Origin: Myxococcales bacterium
GTDB taxonomy: Bacteria; Myxococcota_A; UBA9160; JALSIO01
DNA: 7,864 bases
NCBI GenBank assembly: GCA_026989995.1
Contig: JALSIO010000803.1
Location: forward strand, 1-7,864
Direction: 5' to 3'
Part shown: positions 1-5,863 of the stretch, in pieces
Numbering within the stretch: the stretch's first letter is position 1
How the letters are laid out: the number at the start of each line of letters is the position of its first letter
Program-made: the position numbers and the translations under genes
Notes under the pieces: model-generated
Databases searched by the model: none
What the model saw: the letters and a program-made list of their open reading frames with translations, nothing else
What the model was told of the DNA's origin: nothing

Positions 1-14
1 AGCCGGGCCCGGAG

Positions 15-28
15 GCGATCCGGATCGC
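15..28 (-). terminator. 14-bp palindrome right after the hydrolase stop
   Basis: GCGATCCGGATCGC is a perfect palindrome that begins directly downstream of the hydrolase TGA on the minus strand. It could fold as a 5-bp stem with a CCGG loop. No T-run follows. It could be a mRNA end structure, a protein site or chance. Confidence 0.3.
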
Positions 29-685
29 TCAGCGGGGCGGGGCCTCGCCGAGGGACTCGAGCAGGGTGCGGCGGAGCTCGCCGAGACCCGCCATGAAGAA
101 GTGATCCGCCCGGGCGACGACCTCGAGGCGGGCTCCGGGAAGCCCCTCGAGCAGGCGCGCGAGCTCGCGCGGGGGCGCCAGGGCATCGGCGGCGCCCGCG
201 ACCACCAGCACGGGGGCCGGGGCCGCGGCGAGCGCACCCGGCCGGAGGAGCGTCGGCGGGGGCGCCACGAGCACGAGCCGGCTGACCGGGCGGGGGAGCC
301 TCCCGGAGGACGCAGCGGCCACCGCCGCCACCGCGCCGAAGGAGTAGCCGGACGCCACCAGCTCCCCGGGCGCGGTCTCCGCCGCCTGTTCGAGCGCGGC
401 GAGGGTGTCGCGGGCCGCCTCGTCCGGATCTCCGCTCGGAACGCCGCTGCTCGCCCCGACGCCCCGCCAGTTGAACCGAAGCGATGCGAGCTGCAGCTCC
501 TGCAGGGCGCAGGCGACCTCGGTCACCACCGGGTTGTCCATGCTCCCGCCGTACAGAGGGTGGGGCGGAGCCACGACGGCCGCGCCCCGCGTCTCCCCCG
601 CCGCGGGCAGGAAGACGGCCTCGAGGGCACCGCCGCCCTCGCCCGGTGCGGGGATGGTCACCATCTTCTCGATCGGTCGGGCCAT
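29..685 (-). CDS. Alpha/beta hydrolase, COG2945-like (218 aa)
   Basis: This is a small cytoplasmic serine hydrolase of the alpha/beta fold with unknown substrate; COG2945 members are predicted esterase/peptidase-like enzymes. Visible in the protein are an early HPLYGG motif followed by SMDN (residues 42-51), typical of the oxyanion-hole strand in this group, and FNWRGVGAS (71-79). The nucleophile elbow is GYSFG with Ser115, followed by an aspartate in the GAAD turn (Asp167) and ADHFF with His195, giving a complete Ser-Asp-His triad. There is no signal peptide or membrane segment. The frame stays open 51 codons further upstream, but that stretch is Arg/Pro-rich, unlike the family, and runs into nth. 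The start at 685 is preceded by GGGAGG, so I chose it. The gene is transcribed away from nth and looks monocistronic in this window. Fold and catalytic residues are clear; the biological role is not. Confidence 0.86.
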   Translation of the reverse strand: MARPIEKMVTIPAPGEGGGALEAVFLPAAGETRGAAVVAPPHPLYGGSMDNPVVTEVACALQELQLASLRFNWRGVGASSGVPSGDPDEAARDTLAALEQAAETAPGELVASGYSFGAVAAVAAASSGRLPRPVSRLVLVAPPPTLLRPGALAAAPAPVLVVAGAADALAPPRELARLLEGLPGARLEVVARADHFFMAGLGELRRTLLESLGEAPPR

Positions 686-689
686 GGAG

Positions 690-695
690 CCTCCC
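690..695 (-). promoter_or_regulatory. Ribosome binding site deciding the hydrolase start
   Basis: On the minus strand GGGAGG lies four bases before the ATG at 685. It is the only good Shine-Dalgarno match near the candidate starts and argues against the longer reading that begins inside nth. Confidence 0.6.
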
Positions 696-776
696 GGGGG
701 CGGAGGGTACCCGGTGCCGCGCCCTGGCTCCGCCCGGGTCGGCGTGCCGCGCCGGAATCGGGCTAGGCTGCGGCCC

Positions 777-783
777 GGAGGAA
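777..783 (+). promoter_or_regulatory. Ribosome binding site of nth
   Basis: GGAGGAA lies about 10 bases before the ATG at 792. It supports that start over upstream codons in the same open frame. Confidence 0.55.
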
Positions 784-791
784 TCCCGTCG

Positions 792-1538
792 ATGCCGGTG
801 GAATCGCTCGCCGCGCGGCGCCGCCGCGCCGCACGCATCGTCGAGGCGTTCGCGCGCGCCTACCCGGACGTGCGCATCGAGCTCCGCCATCGGACGCCCT
901 TCCAGCTCCTGGTGGCCACCATCCTCTCGGCGCAGTGCACCGACAAGAAGGTCAACGAGGTCACCCGGGAGCTCTTCCGCCGCTACGGCACCCCGCGCCG
1001 GCTCGCGGAGGCGGATCCGGCCGAGATCGAGGCCCTGGTGCGCCCCACCGGCTTCTATCGACAGAAGGCCCGGGCCATCCAGGGCGCTGCCCGGGCCATC
1101 GTGGAGCGCTTCGGCGGCCGCGTCCCCCGCACGCTGGAGGAGCTGGTGACGCTTCCGGGCGTGGCGCGAAAGACCGCCAACGTGGTGCTCGGCACGGCCT
1201 TCGGCGTGCCCGCGCTCGCCGTCGACACGCACATGAAGCGCGTGAACCAGCGCCTCGGCCTGGTGCGAAGCAAGGACCCGCTGAAGATCGAACGGGAGCT
1301 CCAGGGGCTGGTCCCCCCCGACCAGTGGACGGCCTACACCCTGCGCGTGATCCACCACGGGCGGGTCTGCTGCACCGCCCGGCGTCCCCGATGCGAGAGC
1401 TGCCCCGTGGCGGAGCTCTGTCCGTGGCCGGCCCGCGCCCGCCGCGGGCGGGCGGGGCGCACCGGGTCCGCACGCGGACGGACCGCCGGGACGACGACCC
1501 GGAGACGGCGGGGAGCCGCCGGAGCAGTGGCCCGTTGA
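792..1538 (+). CDS. nth: Endonuclease III, DNA glycosylase/AP lyase (248 aa)
   Basis: This enzyme removes oxidised pyrimidines from DNA and cleaves the abasic site in base excision repair. The N-terminal half carries PFQLLVATILSAQCTDKKVN (residues 36-55), a hallmark of the family. The helix-hairpin-helix LPGVARKTANVV (121-132) contains the catalytic lysine, Lys127, and VDTH (144-147) contains the catalytic aspartate, Asp145. The C-terminal iron-sulphur loop is complete as C194-x6-C201-x2-C204-x5-C210, the [4Fe-4S] ligand spacing of Nth. The ATG at 792 follows GGAGG at 777-781 and gives the normal N-terminus. The frame is open upstream to 405, but that part lies antisense to the hydrolase. One oddity is that, after the cluster, 38 further residues follow with 12 arginines and no acidic residue, where E. 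coli Nth has only a few. The stop overlaps the start of the Nudix gene, so the two are probably cotranscribed. Confidence 0.97.
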   Translation: MPVESLAARRRRAARIVEAFARAYPDVRIELRHRTPFQLLVATILSAQCTDKKVNEVTRELFRRYGTPRRLAEADPAEIEALVRPTGFYRQKARAIQGAARAIVERFGGRVPRTLEELVTLPGVARKTANVVLGTAFGVPALAVDTHMKRVNQRLGLVRSKDPLKIERELQGLVPPDQWTAYTLRVIHHGRVCCTARRPRCESCPVAELCPWPARARRGRAGRTGSARGRTAGTTTRRRRGAAGAVAR

Positions 1539-2092
1539 GCCGGGAAGGCCGCACGGAGGAGCGCCGCCTGGTCCGCCGCGGACGCGGCTTCGAGATCTAC
1601 GTGGAGCGCGTCCGCCTCCCCAACGGCCACACGGTGGAGCTCGACATCGTGCGCCATCCCGGCGCCGCAGCGGTGGTGCCCTTCCGCTCCGCGGACGAGG
1701 TGCTCCTGATCCGCCAGTACCGTCACGCCGCCGGCGGCACCATCCTGGAGGTGCCCGCGGGCAAGCTCGACGGCGAGGCGCCCGAGGTCTGCGCCGCGCG
1801 GGAGCTCGAGGAGGAGACCGGCTACCGCCCGGGCCGCCTCGAGCGGCTCGGCTCCATCCTCACCACGCCGGGTTTCACCGACGAGCGCATCCACCTCTTC
1901 GCCGCCTTCGACCTCGAGTCCGGGACCCGGGCCCTCGAAGAGGCGGAGGTGATCGAGGTCGTGCCCGTCCGGCTCGCCGAGGCACTCCGCATGATCTGGT
2001 CGGGCGAGCTCGTGGATGCCAAGAGCGTGGCAGCCCTCCTGCACGCAGCCCACCACCTCGGCCGTCTGGTGGAACGCGACGCGGAAGACTGA
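1535..2092 (+). CDS. Nudix hydrolase, ADP-ribose pyrophosphatase type (185 aa)
   Basis: It probably hydrolyses ADP-ribose or a related nucleotide sugar to AMP plus a sugar phosphate, a cytoplasmic clean-up function. The N-terminal strand region (residues 19-49) reads FEIYVERVRLPNG, then a HPGAAAVVPF stretch and LLIRQYRHA, as in the NudF/YffH group. The Nudix box spans residues 76-97, from GKLDGE to RELEEETGY. The metal-binding REx2EE core is intact: Arg89, Glu90, Glu93, Glu94. A proline (Pro112) lies 16 residues after the box glycine Gly96, a known marker of ADP-ribose pyrophosphatases. The box is one residue shorter than the standard pattern between its first Gly and first Glu. No ATG fits. 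The TTG at 1535 overlaps the nth stop as TTGA, with GGAG ten bases upstream, and yields the usual length. A GTG at 1424 with GGAG at 1412-1415 would give 222 aa but needs a 115-bp overlap with nth. Substrate is inferred from the family. Confidence 0.92.
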   Translation: MSREGRTEERRLVRRGRGFEIYVERVRLPNGHTVELDIVRHPGAAAVVPFRSADEVLLIRQYRHAAGGTILEVPAGKLDGEAPEVCAARELEEETGYRPGRLERLGSILTTPGFTDERIHLFAAFDLESGTRALEEAEVIEVVPVRLAEALRMIWSGELVDAKSVAALLHAAHHLGRLVERDAED

Positions 2093-2104
2093 CGCGTCGC
2101 GTCA
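2090..2104 (+). terminator. Short hairpin at the Nudix stop, possible terminator
   Basis: TGACGC pairs with GCGTCA around a GTC loop, and the first arm includes the stop codon. No T-run follows, so this is not a classical intrinsic terminator. It may be a mRNA 3'-end structure or chance in GC-rich DNA. Confidence 0.25.
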
Positions 2105-2128
2105 ACCTCTGCCGGACCCTGCGGAGCC

Positions 2129-2140
2129 GCCCTCGAGGGC
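2129..2140. repeat. 12-bp perfect palindrome GCCCTCGAGGGC
   Basis: A perfect palindrome lies between the Nudix stop and the rhomboid promoter. An outer partial pairing (GCC at 2126-2128 or CCGCC nearby with GGCGG at 2143-2147) could alternatively form a longer stem. It may be a protein-binding site or part of a terminator cluster; nothing decides between these. Confidence 0.3.
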
Positions 2141-2151
2141 TTGGCGGACGC

Positions 2152-2171
2152 GGCGGCGCCGGCCGGCCGCC
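2152..2171 (+). terminator. GC-rich hairpin followed by TTCGTT, possible terminator
   Basis: GGCGGC at 2152-2157 pairs with GCCGCC at 2166-2171 around an 8-base loop that is itself GC-rich. The bases just after it, TTCGTT, are the most T-rich in the gap but fall short of a proper U-tract. Its position, after the nth/Nudix unit and just before a promoter, fits a weak terminator. Confidence 0.3.
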
Positions 2172-2175
2172 TTCG

Positions 2176-2204
2176 TTGACCGGCTACCGGGGACCCCGTA
2201 GGCT
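2176..2204 (+). promoter_or_regulatory. Candidate sigma70 promoter for the rhomboid-DUF4097-M20 unit
   Basis: TTGACC at 2176-2181 matches the -35 consensus in five of six positions. TAGGCT at 2199-2204 matches the -10 in three of six, and the spacer is exactly 17 bp. It lies downstream of the Nudix gene and its hairpins and would give a leader of roughly 180 nt before the rhomboid start. The -35 and spacing are good for such GC-rich DNA; the -10 is weak. Confidence 0.42.
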
Positions 2205-2336
2205 TCCGGGGCTTCGCGGGAACCCGCGCCCATCCCGCCCGGCCGCACGGGCCCGGCGCCCGCGTCCGGAGGCGGGCCGCCCCGCCCGGACGTCCGAGGC
2301 GAACCACCCGCGGCCGCTGGACTCCCGGATCACCAA

Positions 2337-2377
2337 CCGTCCGCGGCAGCTCGGACGGAGTGACGGCCGGGAGGCCG
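2337..2377 (+). promoter_or_regulatory. Two hairpins in the rhomboid leader
   Basis: CCGTCCG (2337-2343) pairs perfectly with CGGACGG (2352-2358) across an 8-base loop. A second stem, CGGCC (2364-2368) with GGCCG (2373-2377) and loop GGGA, ends three bases before the Shine-Dalgarno sequence. A further CGTCCG copy at 2291-2296 could pair with the same 2352-2357 arm, so two folds are possible. This could modulate translation; chance pairing in GC-rich DNA is the alternative. Confidence 0.3.
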
Positions 2378-2380
2378 GGC

Positions 2381-2386
2381 AGGAGG
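2381..2386 (+). promoter_or_regulatory. Strong ribosome binding site deciding the rhomboid TTG start
   Basis: AGGAGG lies five bases before the TTG at 2392. It is the best Shine-Dalgarno sequence in the window and fixes a start that is not ATG and would otherwise be doubtful. Confidence 0.7.
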
Positions 2387-2391
2387 CGCGC

Positions 2392-3189
2392 TTGTACGGA
2401 CGCGGAACCGGACGGGGATACGGGGGCGGCCACTGGGGTGGGGGCCTCGGGATCGGCCCGGGCACCACGCCGCCGGTCGTCAAGCGGCTGCTCATCGCCA
2501 ACTTCGCCGTCTTCGCCCTCCAGTTCCTGACCTCGGGCGGGCGGGCCTTCGGTCCCATCGAGCAGCTCTTCGCCGTGCGCCCCATCCTGGTGTGGCAGCA
2601 CGGCTACCTGTGGCAGCCGTTCACCTACATGTGGCTCCACTCGGTCCACCAGCCCTTCCACATCCTGATGAACATGTTCCTGCTGTGGATGTTCGGCTCG
2701 CCCGTGGCCCTGCTCTGGGGCCCCCGCCGCTTCCTGCGCTTCTACCTCGCCTGCGGGGTGGGCGCGGGGTTCATCATCTCGCTTTTTCCCTACCTGCTCG
2801 TCGCCTTCGGCTGGCCCGCCGAACAGCTCGCCTATCCCACCCTGGGTGCCTCCGGCGCGATCTACGGGGTGATCCTCGCCTATTCCCTCACCTGGCCGGA
2901 TCGCACCATCATGCTGATCTTCCCCCCGGTGGCCTTCCGGGCCATCTGGCTGATCCCCGTCATGTTCTTCCTGACCCTGCTCTTCGGGGGGGCCAACGTG
3001 AGCCACATCGGGCATCTCGGCGGACTGCTCGTGGCCTGGCTGTGGTTGAGGCGCTCGGGTGAGGCGGGACGGGGCCTGCTGTCTCCGTCGCGCCTGCGGT
3101 ACCACTGGAACCGCTTCCGGATGCGCCGCCGGCTCCGGGCCGTCCGGCGCGACGACGAGTTCCGGCGCCGGGACCGGACCTTCCACTGA
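2392..3189 (+). CDS. Rhomboid family intramembrane serine protease (265 aa)
   Basis: This is an inner-membrane protease that cleaves transmembrane segments of other proteins. After a short Gly-rich N-terminus (residues 1-26) come hydrophobic segments at about 33-47, 75-105, 113-137, 151-168, 173-199 and 205-220. The catalytic serine is in GASG (Ser154) and the catalytic histidine in HIGHLGG (His208). H90 and N94 in HILMN match the conserved His/Asn of the oxyanion region. The C-terminal tail (221-265) is cytoplasmic by the positive-inside rule and strongly basic (RRRLRAVRRDDEFRRR). The core fits the six-helix bacterial type. The TTG start has AGGAGG five bases upstream, and no other in-frame start is sensible. 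The stop shares one base with the next ATG (TGATG), so the DUF4097 gene is probably translated by coupling. Its substrates cannot be read from the sequence. Confidence 0.94.
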   Translation: MYGRGTGRGYGGGHWGGGLGIGPGTTPPVVKRLLIANFAVFALQFLTSGGRAFGPIEQLFAVRPILVWQHGYLWQPFTYMWLHSVHQPFHILMNMFLLWMFGSPVALLWGPRRFLRFYLACGVGAGFIISLFPYLLVAFGWPAEQLAYPTLGASGAIYGVILAYSLTWPDRTIMLIFPPVAFRAIWLIPVMFFLTLLFGGANVSHIGHLGGLLVAWLWLRRSGEAGRGLLSPSRLRYHWNRFRMRRRLRAVRRDDEFRRRDRTFH

Positions 3190-4154
3190 TGGGGGACCGC
3201 CGGCATCCCATGGCGGGCGAGCGCGGCCGCCACCGGCGGCGGCACCACCGGGCCGCGTGGAGACGCGGGAGCTCCAGCGACCCCGAGTGCAGCGCAGCGG
3301 CGGGGAGCAGCTGGCTCGGCGGTCTCTTCCGGCGGCTGGTGGACGGGCTCCCGTGGAGCGAGCGCGCCGAGCGGACCGAAACCCGCACCTTCGCCTGCCC
3401 CGAACGCCCCTGCCTCCGGATCGACAACGCCAACGGCCGCACCCGCGTCGTAGGCGAGGACCGCGACGACATCGAGGTGCGGATCCAGAAGACGGCCCGC
3501 GCGGAGAGTCCGGAGGCCGCCGAGGCCCTGCTCGACCAGATCGACCTCGCCGCACGGACCGGCGAGGAGGGACTGGCCCTCGAGGTGGAGATCCCCCGGC
3601 GGTGGAACCGCCGCGGCAGTGCCCACCTGGACATCCGGGTTCCCCGCGGGCTCGGTGTCGAGCTCCAGGCCAGCAACGGCAAGGTGTGCATCGAGGGGTT
3701 GCGGGGACGCGTGCGCGCGCGGGCGAGCAACGGGGGGGTGCGCGTGGCCAACGTGATGGGTGACGTGGAGATCCTCACCAGCAACGCGAAGGTGGCGTGC
3801 TCCAGGGTCTGCGGCCGGGTGCTCGCGCAGTCGAGCAACGGCAAGATCGAGCTCGAGGCCGTCCGCGGTTCGGTCGACGCCTGCACGAGCAACGGTCTGA
3901 TCTTCGCCTCGCTCGAGGCGGTCGGACCGGAGGGTGTGCTGCTCACCACCAGCAACGGCCGGATCGTGCTCGAGCTCCCCGAGGAGGTCGATGCAGACGT
4001 CGACATGCGCGTGGACAATGGCGTGATCCGCTCCGAGCGGCGCCTCGAGGGAGCCCGGAGGAGCGCGAGTGCCCATCGGCTCCGCGGCGTGCTCGGACGG
4101 GGGGGGACGGCGATCCGCCTCCGCACCAGCAACGGATCGATCAGCCTGCGATGA
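3189..4154 (+). CDS. DUF4097-type beta-repeat protein (321 aa), function unknown
   Basis: This resembles the DUF4097 family, which includes Bacillus LiaG/YvlB-type envelope-stress proteins of unclear biochemistry. From about residue 66 the protein is a ladder of short strands marked by a recurrent (S/T)SNG turn. Marks are DNANGR (79-84), ASNGK (161), ASNGG (179), TSNAK (198), SSNGK (216), TSNGL (233), TSNGR (255), VDNGV (276) and TSNGS (313). Most are 17-22 residues apart, as expected for a beta-solenoid-like fold. The first 60 residues are different: Arg/His-rich to about 27, then WLGGLFRRLVDGLPW (42-56), whose spacing of large hydrophobic residues suggests an amphipathic helix. No signal peptide or transmembrane helix is visible, so it is probably cytoplasmic or attached to the inner membrane surface. 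No clear ribosome binding site precedes the ATG, consistent with coupling to the rhomboid stop. A second ATG at 3210 is possible. It overlaps the M20 gene as ATGA. Confidence 0.85.
   Translation: MGDRRHPMAGERGRHRRRHHRAAWRRGSSSDPECSAAAGSSWLGGLFRRLVDGLPWSERAERTETRTFACPERPCLRIDNANGRTRVVGEDRDDIEVRIQKTARAESPEAAEALLDQIDLAARTGEEGLALEVEIPRRWNRRGSAHLDIRVPRGLGVELQASNGKVCIEGLRGRVRARASNGGVRVANVMGDVEILTSNAKVACSRVCGRVLAQSSNGKIELEAVRGSVDACTSNGLIFASLEAVGPEGVLLTTSNGRIVLELPEEVDADVDMRVDNGVIRSERRLEGARRSASAHRLRGVLGRGGTAIRLRTSNGSISLR
3669..4138 (+). repeat. Recurrent AGCAACGG codon motif (SNG turns) inside the DUF4097 gene
   Basis: AGCAACGGN or AGCAACGCG recurs in frame at about 3671, 3725, 3780, 3834, 3888, 3951 and 4128, five of the gaps being 54-63 bases. 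It encodes the Ser-Asn-Gly (or Ser-Asn-Ala) turn of each beta repeat. The DNA between copies differs, so this is a protein-level repeat kept by selection rather than a recent duplication. Confidence 0.75.
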
Positions 4155-5656
4155 CGGGATGCGGGACGCGTCGCGCCGAGGTCCCGCAGGCGGGGGCGCG
4201 GCGGGGCTGGCGCGCTGCCCTCGCGGGCGGCGTCCTCTTCGGACTCGCGCTCTGCCTCGGGCCCACCGCCTCGACGGCGGCGGAGGAGGCCATCGACTGG
4301 CGCGCGGTGCGGGAGCGCACCGCCGAGCTGCTCTCGGGCTACATCCGGATCGACACCACCAACCCGCCGGGACGGGAGCTGGCGGGCGCCCGCTACCTCG
4401 CGGCCTTTCTCGAAGGCGAAGGCATCGAGACCCGCATCCTGGTCTCCCAGGGGCAGCGGGGCAACCTGATCGCGCGCCTTCCGGCCACCGAGCCGGAGCC
4501 TCCCGCCGGCGGCCCCGTCCTGCTCCTCTCGCACATCGACGTCGTGCCCGCGGATCCGAGGGATTGGAAGGTCCCGCCCTTCTCCGGGGCCATCCGAGAC
4601 GGCTTCGTCCACGGACGCGGGGCCCTCGACGACAAGGGGCACGGCGTGGTCCAGGCGATGGCCCTCGCCCTGCTCGCCCGCCACGGCGGCCCCCGCCACC
4701 GGGACGTGATCCTGGCGGCGACCGCAGGCGAGGAGGCCGATCCGGAGGTGGGGGTGGCGTGGCTCGTGGAACACCACCTGGCGGAGCTCGGACCGCCGGA
4801 GGTGGTGTGGAACGAAGGCGGGGCCTCGACCCGCCACCCGCTGATCGGCTCCGAGACCCTGAACGCCGTGGCCACCACCGAGAAGCGCGCTCTCTGGCTC
4901 ACGCTGGTGGCGGAAGGCGAGGGAGGGCACGGATCGCAGCCCGTTCGGGATTCGGCGGTGGCCCGCCTGGCCCGCGCCCTCGCCCGCATCGACGCCTGGG
5001 AGACGCCGATCCGCATCACGACCACGGTGGACGAGATGATGCGCCGGCTGGCCCCCTACACCGACTTCCCGCTCTCGGTGCTGCTGCCGCGGCTCGGCAA
5101 CCCGCTCGTGCGACGCCTGGCCGCGGGCGGCCTGACCGGGAGCCGGGTCACGAACGCCATGGTGCGCGACACGATCGCGCTCACCGGGCTCCGCGCCGGG
5201 CTCAAGCACAACGTCATCCCCCGCCGGGCGGAGGCCACCCTCGACATCCGGCTCCTCCCGGATACCGACGCCGCGCTCTTTCTCGCTCATCTCGCGGAGG
5301 TGATCGGCGATCCGACGGTACACCTCGAAGGGATCCCGGACCCCCTGCCTGCGCCGAAGCACCCCTCGCCGGTGGATTCGCCCTTCTTCCACGTGCTCGA
5401 GGCCGAGCTCGCGGTGGAGTTTCCCGGGAGCGTGACGGTTCCGATGCAGACCACCGGGGGCACCGACTCGGCCTTCTTCCGCCACCGCGGCATCCCGGCC
5501 TACGGCTATTTCCCCGCCCTGCTCGACGAGGAGCTCACCTCGAGCATTCACGGGGTGGACGAGCGCGTGCCCGTCGACGCGCTCGAACAGGCGGTTCGGG
5601 TGACCTGGCGGGTGCTGCGCCGCCTGACCGCCCCGCCCGGCAGCGACCGCCGGTAG
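4151..5656 (+). CDS. Exported M20 family metallopeptidase (501 aa)
   Basis: A zinc-dependent carboxypeptidase/deacylase of the M20 (ArgE/DapE/CPG2-type) superfamily, acting outside the cytoplasm. The N-terminus has arginines (17-21), a hydrophobic core (about 22-38) and a TAA site near residue 44, giving a Sec signal peptide. The Cys at 35 lacks a lipobox. Metal and catalytic residues are visible: His128 in LLLSHID, Asp160 in GRGALDDKG, Glu194/Glu195 in AGEE, Glu222 in WNEGG and His467 in SIHGVDE. GGHGSQP (258-264) belongs to the dimerisation-domain boundary, and GGTDS (436-440) is typical of the family. The length of about 500 residues suits exported M20 peptidases with an N-terminal signal. 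The ATG overlaps the DUF4097 stop as ATGA with only a weak ribosome binding site, so translation is likely coupled. Natural substrate is unknown; di- or oligopeptides or acyl-amino acids are the likely range. Family assignment is firm. Confidence 0.93.
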   Translation: MTGCGTRRAEVPQAGARRGWRAALAGGVLFGLALCLGPTASTAAEEAIDWRAVRERTAELLSGYIRIDTTNPPGRELAGARYLAAFLEGEGIETRILVSQGQRGNLIARLPATEPEPPAGGPVLLLSHIDVVPADPRDWKVPPFSGAIRDGFVHGRGALDDKGHGVVQAMALALLARHGGPRHRDVILAATAGEEADPEVGVAWLVEHHLAELGPPEVVWNEGGASTRHPLIGSETLNAVATTEKRALWLTLVAEGEGGHGSQPVRDSAVARLARALARIDAWETPIRITTTVDEMMRRLAPYTDFPLSVLLPRLGNPLVRRLAAGGLTGSRVTNAMVRDTIALTGLRAGLKHNVIPRRAEATLDIRLLPDTDAALFLAHLAEVIGDPTVHLEGIPDPLPAPKHPSPVDSPFFHVLEAELAVEFPGSVTVPMQTTGGTDSAFFRHRGIPAYGYFPALLDEELTSSIHGVDERVPVDALEQAVRVTWRVLRRLTAPPGSDRR

Positions 5657-5662
5657 ACCGGC
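5649..5662 (+). terminator. Hairpin spanning the M20 stop codon
   Basis: GCCGG (5649-5653) pairs with CCGGC (5658-5662) around TAGA, which contains the stop. Further possible stems follow: CCCCG/CGGGG at 5674-5691 and CCGCCG/CGGCGG at 5713-5727. None has a T-run, so factor-independent termination is doubtful. Confidence 0.25.
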
Positions 5663-5863
5663 CCCGCAGAGGACCCCGGCCAGGTTCGGGGCACCGAGGC
5701 GGCCGCGACCGCCCGCCGGATCGGCGGCGCGGCCCGACCTCGACCGCCTGCCCCGGGATGCCGAACCGATGCCGGGCGGCGCGAACCGGGCCGGGGCGAG
5801 CGCGCCGTCACCCGGGCCGGCCGGTTGCCGGGGGGCGCGGGCGCCGGGAACCCGGAGGCTCCG
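5657..5863. other. Convergent intergenic gap between M20 peptidase and gspB
   Basis: About 207 bases lie between two convergent genes. They hold only short GC-rich stems and no convincing open frame, promoter or intrinsic terminator. On the minus strand the sequence after the gspB stop can form CCGGG/CCCGG at 5844-5855, a small hairpin again lacking a T-tract. Confidence 0.5.

Larger units (their letters stand above)
686..791. other. Divergent intergenic region between hydrolase and nth
   Basis: About 105 bp must hold the promoters of both divergent genes. A TAGGCT hexamer at 764-769 (plus strand) resembles a weak -10 box for nth but has no good -35 at 16-18 bp spacing. On the minus strand a TACCCT hexamer sits close to the hydrolase start, also without a convincing -35. 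No operator-like long inverted repeat is seen; GGGTACCC is only 8 bp. Promoters are assumed from the layout rather than read. Confidence 0.35.
2093..2391 (+). other. Intergenic/leader region upstream of the rhomboid gene
   Basis: This non-coding stretch of about 300 bases holds hairpins at its 5' end, a sigma70-like promoter at 2176-2204 and two further hairpins before the rhomboid ribosome binding site. It could be read in the rhomboid frame from a TTG at 2176, but the resulting 72 residues are Arg/Pro-rich, do not resemble rhomboids and lack a ribosome binding site, so I treat it as untranslated. A 10-bp palindrome, CGGACGTCCG, lies at 2287-2296. No tRNA or recognised riboswitch is seen. 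Confidence 0.5.

Noticed and set aside
405..791. Upstream extension of nth by 129 codons
   Set aside because: It is antisense to the hydrolase, unlike any Nth N-terminus, and the ATG at 792 has its own ribosome binding site.
2176..2391. N-terminal extension of the rhomboid by 72 codons from a TTG
   Set aside because: No ribosome binding site, Arg/Pro-rich non-conserved sequence, and the TTG coincides with the best -35 box; the TTG at 2392 has a perfect Shine-Dalgarno sequence.
1822..3555. A 577-codon open frame on the minus strand covering the leader and rhomboid
   Set aside because: No motif and low-complexity composition; it spans two clear plus-strand genes and has no ribosome binding site.
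4166..4280. Lipoprotein signal for the M20 peptidase at Cys35
   Set aside because: The residues before the cysteine are L-A-L, and leucine at -1 does not fit a lipobox; a signal peptidase I site near residue 44 fits better.
2960..5551. An 863-codon open frame on the minus strand
   Set aside because: It lies antisense to the DUF4097 and M20 genes. Its protein is a compositional by-product (Arg, Gly, Glu, His runs) with no domain, while the plus-strand genes have full catalytic motifs. Long antisense frames are expected at this GC content.
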